Positions 6,198 through 6,867 of a DNA stretch of 6,867 nt are shown piece after piece. Numbering within the stretch: the stretch's first letter is position 1; every line of letters starts with the position of its first letter. The notes under the pieces were generated by a model. That model was given only the letters and a program-made list of their open reading frames with translations. It did no database searches and was not told the DNA's origin. The stretch comes from Solirubrobacterales bacterium. Its GTDB lineage: Bacteria; Actinomycetota; Thermoleophilia; Solirubrobacterales; Solirubrobacteraceae. The stretch covers positions 1 through 6,867 of the forward strand of contig DAHVAB010000136.1 of assembly GCA_027314825.1 (NCBI GenBank), read 5' to 3'. Position numbers and translations under genes: made by a program.

Positions 6198-6233
6198 CTT
6201 GCAGTAACCGCGGGGTCGCGTTGCTTGCAGTAA
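6198..6233. repeat. Pair of 10-base direct repeats CTTGCAGTAA in the IS terminal region
   Basis: CTTGCAGTAA occurs exactly at 6198-6207 and 6224-6233, start-to-start distance 26 bases. Similarity continues for four more bases (CCGC against GCGC), giving 13 of 14. The first copy lies inside the proposed terminal repeat and the second is internal, so they may be transposase-binding sites. The second copy runs into the 8-base palindrome AAGCGCTT (6232-6239). Confidence 0.6.
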
Positions 6234-6420
6234 GCGCTTGAGCTGTCCGTGACCGGCGCTCGGAAGGGCGTTCTGGGGTACTCGTGGGGTGTTGGGAGTC
6301 TCGATCCGGCCGGTGCAGCGGCCCGTGGGGCGCGTGAGCGCTGCTGGACGTGGGTTTGCGGGCAGGCTGACGCCGGTGGTGCTGCCGAGGGTCTCGTGGT
6401 GGCGGCGGACGCCGGTGCGC

Positions 6421-6867
6421 TCAGCCGGTCGGCGCTGGAAGCGCCTGCAGGCGGTGAAAGGCCTGGGCAAGGTCTTCCGCCCAGGTCCAGCCTTGCGCGA
6501 GGCGCAGGATCACCTGCCGCGCGTGGCGGGCGATCCGCCCCGACTGGTGAAGCAGCCGGTAGCGGAGCTTCTTGAGCTCCCAGGAGCGCGAGCGCTCGGC
6601 GAGACAGATCTGCTTGGTCCAGGCAATCAGATCCTGTGCGAGCTGGACGAGCCACAGCCACACCTGGTTGTGCTGGAAGGAGCGAAACGGCAGGTTGCAG
6701 AGCCCGCAGTCCTTGCCCTCGCGGATGCGGTCCTCCACCCTTGCGTGGCCGCGGTGGATCACGTCGAGTGCGGCGATGTCCTGATCCTGCTGGTCGGTGA
6801 GGAACACCGCCAGGCGGTAGCCATCAATGTCGGCGAAGGACTGCTGCTCGCCCTCCTTGAGCTTCGT
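6421..6867 (-). CDS. IS1380-family transposase, C-terminal 148 residues (5' part beyond window)
   Basis: The last 148 codons of a DDE transposase, open at the right edge and ending in the TGA at 6423-6421. Recognition rests on the C-terminal block of IS1380-type enzymes: HRGHARVEDRIREGKD (near residues 38-53 of the visible part), then CGLCNLPFRSF and NQVWLWLVQLAQDLIAWTKQICL. The Glu in RVEDR, with Lys six residues further on, is the likely third acidic residue of the catalytic triad. The chain ends RLQALPAPTG, a usual end for these proteins. Full-length members are roughly 450-500 residues, so about two thirds lies outside; whether it is intact cannot be judged. The visible frame has no internal stop or shift. 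It reads toward the epimerase cluster, on the same strand. Confidence 0.92.
   Translation of the reverse strand, partial: TKLKEGEQQSFADIDGYRLAVFLTDQQDQDIAALDVIHRGHARVEDRIREGKDCGLCNLPFRSFQHNQVWLWLVQLAQDLIAWTKQICLAERSRSWELKKLRYRLLHQSGRIARHARQVILRLAQGWTWAEDLAQAFHRLQALPAPTG

Larger units (their letters stand above)
6191..6867 (-). mobile_element. IS1380-family insertion sequence, transposase-3' end portion
   Basis: The element enters from the right edge with its transposase reading leftward, followed by about 230 non-coding bases (6420-6191). I place the end at 6191 because the plus strand there begins CCTCGATCTTGCAGT, which resembles the terminal inverted repeat I recall for the IS1380-family element ISEcp1 (CCTAGATTCTACGT). 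The bases just outside, TTGG at 6187-6190, would be the four-base target duplication typical of the family. The other end lies outside the window, so neither the inverted repeat nor the duplication can be confirmed. Base composition becomes less GC-rich around 6140-6240, across the proposed junction. Inside the end are two copies of CTTGCAGTAA (see the repeat entry). The non-coding part holds no gene I can support on either strand. Confidence 0.5.

Noticed and set aside
6138..6470. N-terminal extension of the epimerase frame by about 110 codons
   Set aside because: It crosses the proposed insertion-sequence end and overlaps the transposase C-terminus out of frame; epimerases begin just before the DHVGIAV motif.
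6122..6661. 179-codon minus-strand frame and 108-codon plus-strand frame (6249-6575)
   Set aside because: Both overlap the transposase in other frames, have skewed composition and lack recognisable motifs; the terminal DNA of the element is better treated as non-coding.

Overview
The window is very GC-rich, with actinobacterial-looking genes that use GTG and TTG starts freely. The gene set is a SpoIID/LytB-domain wall protein, a small PAP2 phosphatase, a methylmalonyl-CoA epimerase and an IS1380-type transposase. My best guess is a chromosome of a deep-branching actinobacterium such as the Thermoleophilia/Solirubrobacterales. This placement is inferred from protein style alone; no marker gene here proves it.

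Layout. (1) Positions 1-883, minus: a LysR-type regulator running off the left edge and missing only its last few residues. (2) Positions 884-970: an 87-base spacer with three imperfect tandem copies of a 16-17 base GC-rich unit. (3) Positions 971-2479, minus: an NAD(P)-dependent aldehyde dehydrogenase of the succinate-semialdehyde dehydrogenase type. (4) Positions 2480-2534: a short divergent promoter gap. (5) Positions 2535-3878, plus: an exported SpoIID/LytB-domain protein with a His/Arg-rich linker and a Pro/Gly-rich tail. (6) Positions 6137-3868, minus: a compact four-gene cluster in the order methylmalonyl-CoA epimerase, unknown 72-residue protein, PAP2 phosphatase, YchF ATPase. Its junctions are a 1-base overlap, a 7-base gap and a 4-base overlap. 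(7) Position 6191 to the right edge: the 3' portion of an IS1380-family insertion sequence, with the transposase C-terminus at 6867-6421 followed by about 230 bases of non-coding terminal DNA.

How the parts relate. The aldehyde dehydrogenase and the LysR regulator lie head to tail and may be one transcription unit. The SpoIID-domain protein is divergent from the dehydrogenase and converges on ychF, their reading frames overlapping by 11 bases. The four-gene cluster looks translationally coupled, although its members (propionyl-CoA metabolism, an unknown, membrane lipid phosphate hydrolysis, ribosome-associated ATPase) share no obvious pathway. The insertion sequence points the same way as this cluster and appears to end 53 bases before the epimerase start. 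That is the geometry in which the IS1380-family element ISEcp1 drives neighbouring genes, so the cluster's native upstream region has probably been displaced.

I see no convincing new defence or mobile system. The points most worth a second look are the insertion next to the epimerase start, the unknown 72-residue protein and the His-rich SpoIID-domain protein. No tRNA, rRNA, CRISPR array or clear intrinsic terminator was found.
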